14,021 nucleotides of DNA, taken from positions 1 to 14,021 of the forward strand of contig JAKFXO010000070.1 in NCBI GenBank assembly GCA_021731345.1, given 5' to 3'. Below, one piece after another: positions 13,522-14,021 of this stretch. Source of the stretch: Candidatus Peribacterales bacterium (GTDB lineage Bacteria; Patescibacteriota; Gracilibacteria; Peribacterales; Peribacteraceae). The position numbers and the translations under genes were made by a program. Within the stretch, counting starts at the first letter, position 1. The number at the start of each line of letters is the position of its first letter. The notes under the pieces were generated by a model. That model had not been told where the DNA came from and searched no databases. It was given only the letters and a program-made list of their open reading frames with translations.

Positions 13522-14021
13522 TTATGAGGCCTTATTATCGTAGAGGAGATCTTTGTATTTTTGCTCGATATCTTCGTACTTTCGAGCGAGCTCAGCATCA
13601 TGCAGTCGTGTCATACGGCGTAGTTCGGATTCGGACTGTGCCTTTCTTCCGTAGAAATCATTGTCGATTTCATTTTTACGGCACGTGGCTTCTTGTTCGA
13701 TGGCCGCCTTTTTTTCATTCCATTCGATTTCTACTTTTTTACGCTTCACGCGAAATTGCGCCTCAATCATCCCGCGGATCTGCTGTGCTTGGGCTGGTGT
13801 GTGACCTGAGACTGCGAATGACAATTGGCGCTGCGCTTCATTTTCAATCTGCTGATGACGACTTCTCCTCCAGCCTTCCAGCTGATATTCGCGCGTGCGC
13901 ACATCTGTATCAATAATCGCCTTCCTGGCTCGTGCCTCATGTTCCAGGGCTTCTTTGCGAGCAACATCGGAATGCTCAGCAAGCTCCATTTTGGATCGAT
14001 GGTCATACTCTGCGTGCTTCC
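13522..14021 (-). CDS. Coiled-coil protein of unknown function, 5'-truncated by the window
   Basis: The frame is open to the window edge; upstream of the first visible ATG (13989) it reads KHAEYDHRSK without a stop, so the start lies outside and that ATG is internal. About 166 C-terminal residues are visible. They are almost wholly charged and helical (Ala, Glu, Arg, Lys, Gln), with one short break near SGHTPAQ, and end KYKDLLYDNKAS. There is no signal peptide or membrane helix in this part. No family is recognised. Its coiled-coil nature resembles the 11214-13100 product, but the two lie on opposite strands and share no clear motif. tRNA-Leu follows on the same strand. Confidence 0.75.
   Translation of the reverse strand, partial: KHAEYDHRSKMELAEHSDVARKEALEHEARARKAIIDTDVRTREYQLEGWRRSRHQQIENEAQRQLSFAVSGHTPAQAQQIRGMIEAQFRVKRKKVEIEWNEKKAAIEQEATCRKNEIDNDFYGRKAQSESELRRMTRLHDAELARKYEDIEQKYKDLLYDNKAS

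Noticed and set aside
13116..13601. Minus-strand 161-codon frame
   Set aside because: It runs through the whole of tRNA-Leu and antisense to the small basic gene, so it cannot be a normal protein gene.
13512..13916. Plus-strand 134-codon frame
   Set aside because: It is antisense to the coiled-coil gene at 13522-14021, whose heptad-like charged composition and open frame to the window edge are more convincing.
1..14021. CRISPR array, rRNA genes, prophage genes, alternative genetic code
   Set aside because: No regularly spaced direct repeats, rRNA sequence or phage structural or integrase genes were seen. TGA works as a stop in the ATGA overlaps at 1379 and 3734, so UGA recoding is unlikely.

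Overview
The window (about 14 kb, close to 50% GC, standard genetic code with TGA used as stop) looks like a chromosomal segment of a Candidate Phyla Radiation (Patescibacteria) bacterium, probably of the Peregrinibacteria/Peribacteria type. This is an inference from the protein mix: an S-layer-homology protein with a long poly-serine linker, an exported protein with three DUF4215-type Cys-rich repeats, several lineage-restricted coiled-coil proteins, a four-helix-bundle (S23/IVP) gene, and almost no Shine-Dalgarno motifs before starts.

Layout. (1) 3-2608, plus strand: a MacA/MacB-type export system, made of the 3' end of an HlyD-family adaptor, an ABC ATPase and an FtsX/MacB permease. (2) 5923-2610, minus strand: yraN, then a translationally coupled pair made of an exported DUF4215-repeat protein and a protein whose N-terminal half resembles an ECF sigma factor and which continues into a membrane helix and an extracytoplasmic helical tail. 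(3) 6031-8825, plus strand: comM (YifB) and pyrF, with an S23-family four-helix-bundle gene between them that is bracketed by a 20-bp inverted repeat. (4) 8812-9038: a very short transcription unit with its own promoter, a 36-residue membrane protein and a palindromic terminator. (5) 10726-9053, minus strand: a secreted SLH protein. (6) 10795-13283, plus strand: a promoter followed by two adjacent genes for unknown coiled-coil or charged proteins and a 49-residue basic protein. (7) 14021-13401, minus strand: the 3' part of another coiled-coil protein gene, followed by tRNA-Leu(TAG).

How the parts may work together. The MacAB-like genes should form one exporter. The minus-strand pair is the most intriguing item, because a membrane-tethered sigma-like protein and an exported Cys-rich protein share an ATGA overlap, which suggests a surface-sensing or surface-assembly module. 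The inverted-repeat-flanked S23 gene has the look of a small mobile cassette dropped between two housekeeping genes. Two promoters in the window drive leaders with the same spacing and an A/C-rich, SD-free composition, which bears on where translation starts in this organism.
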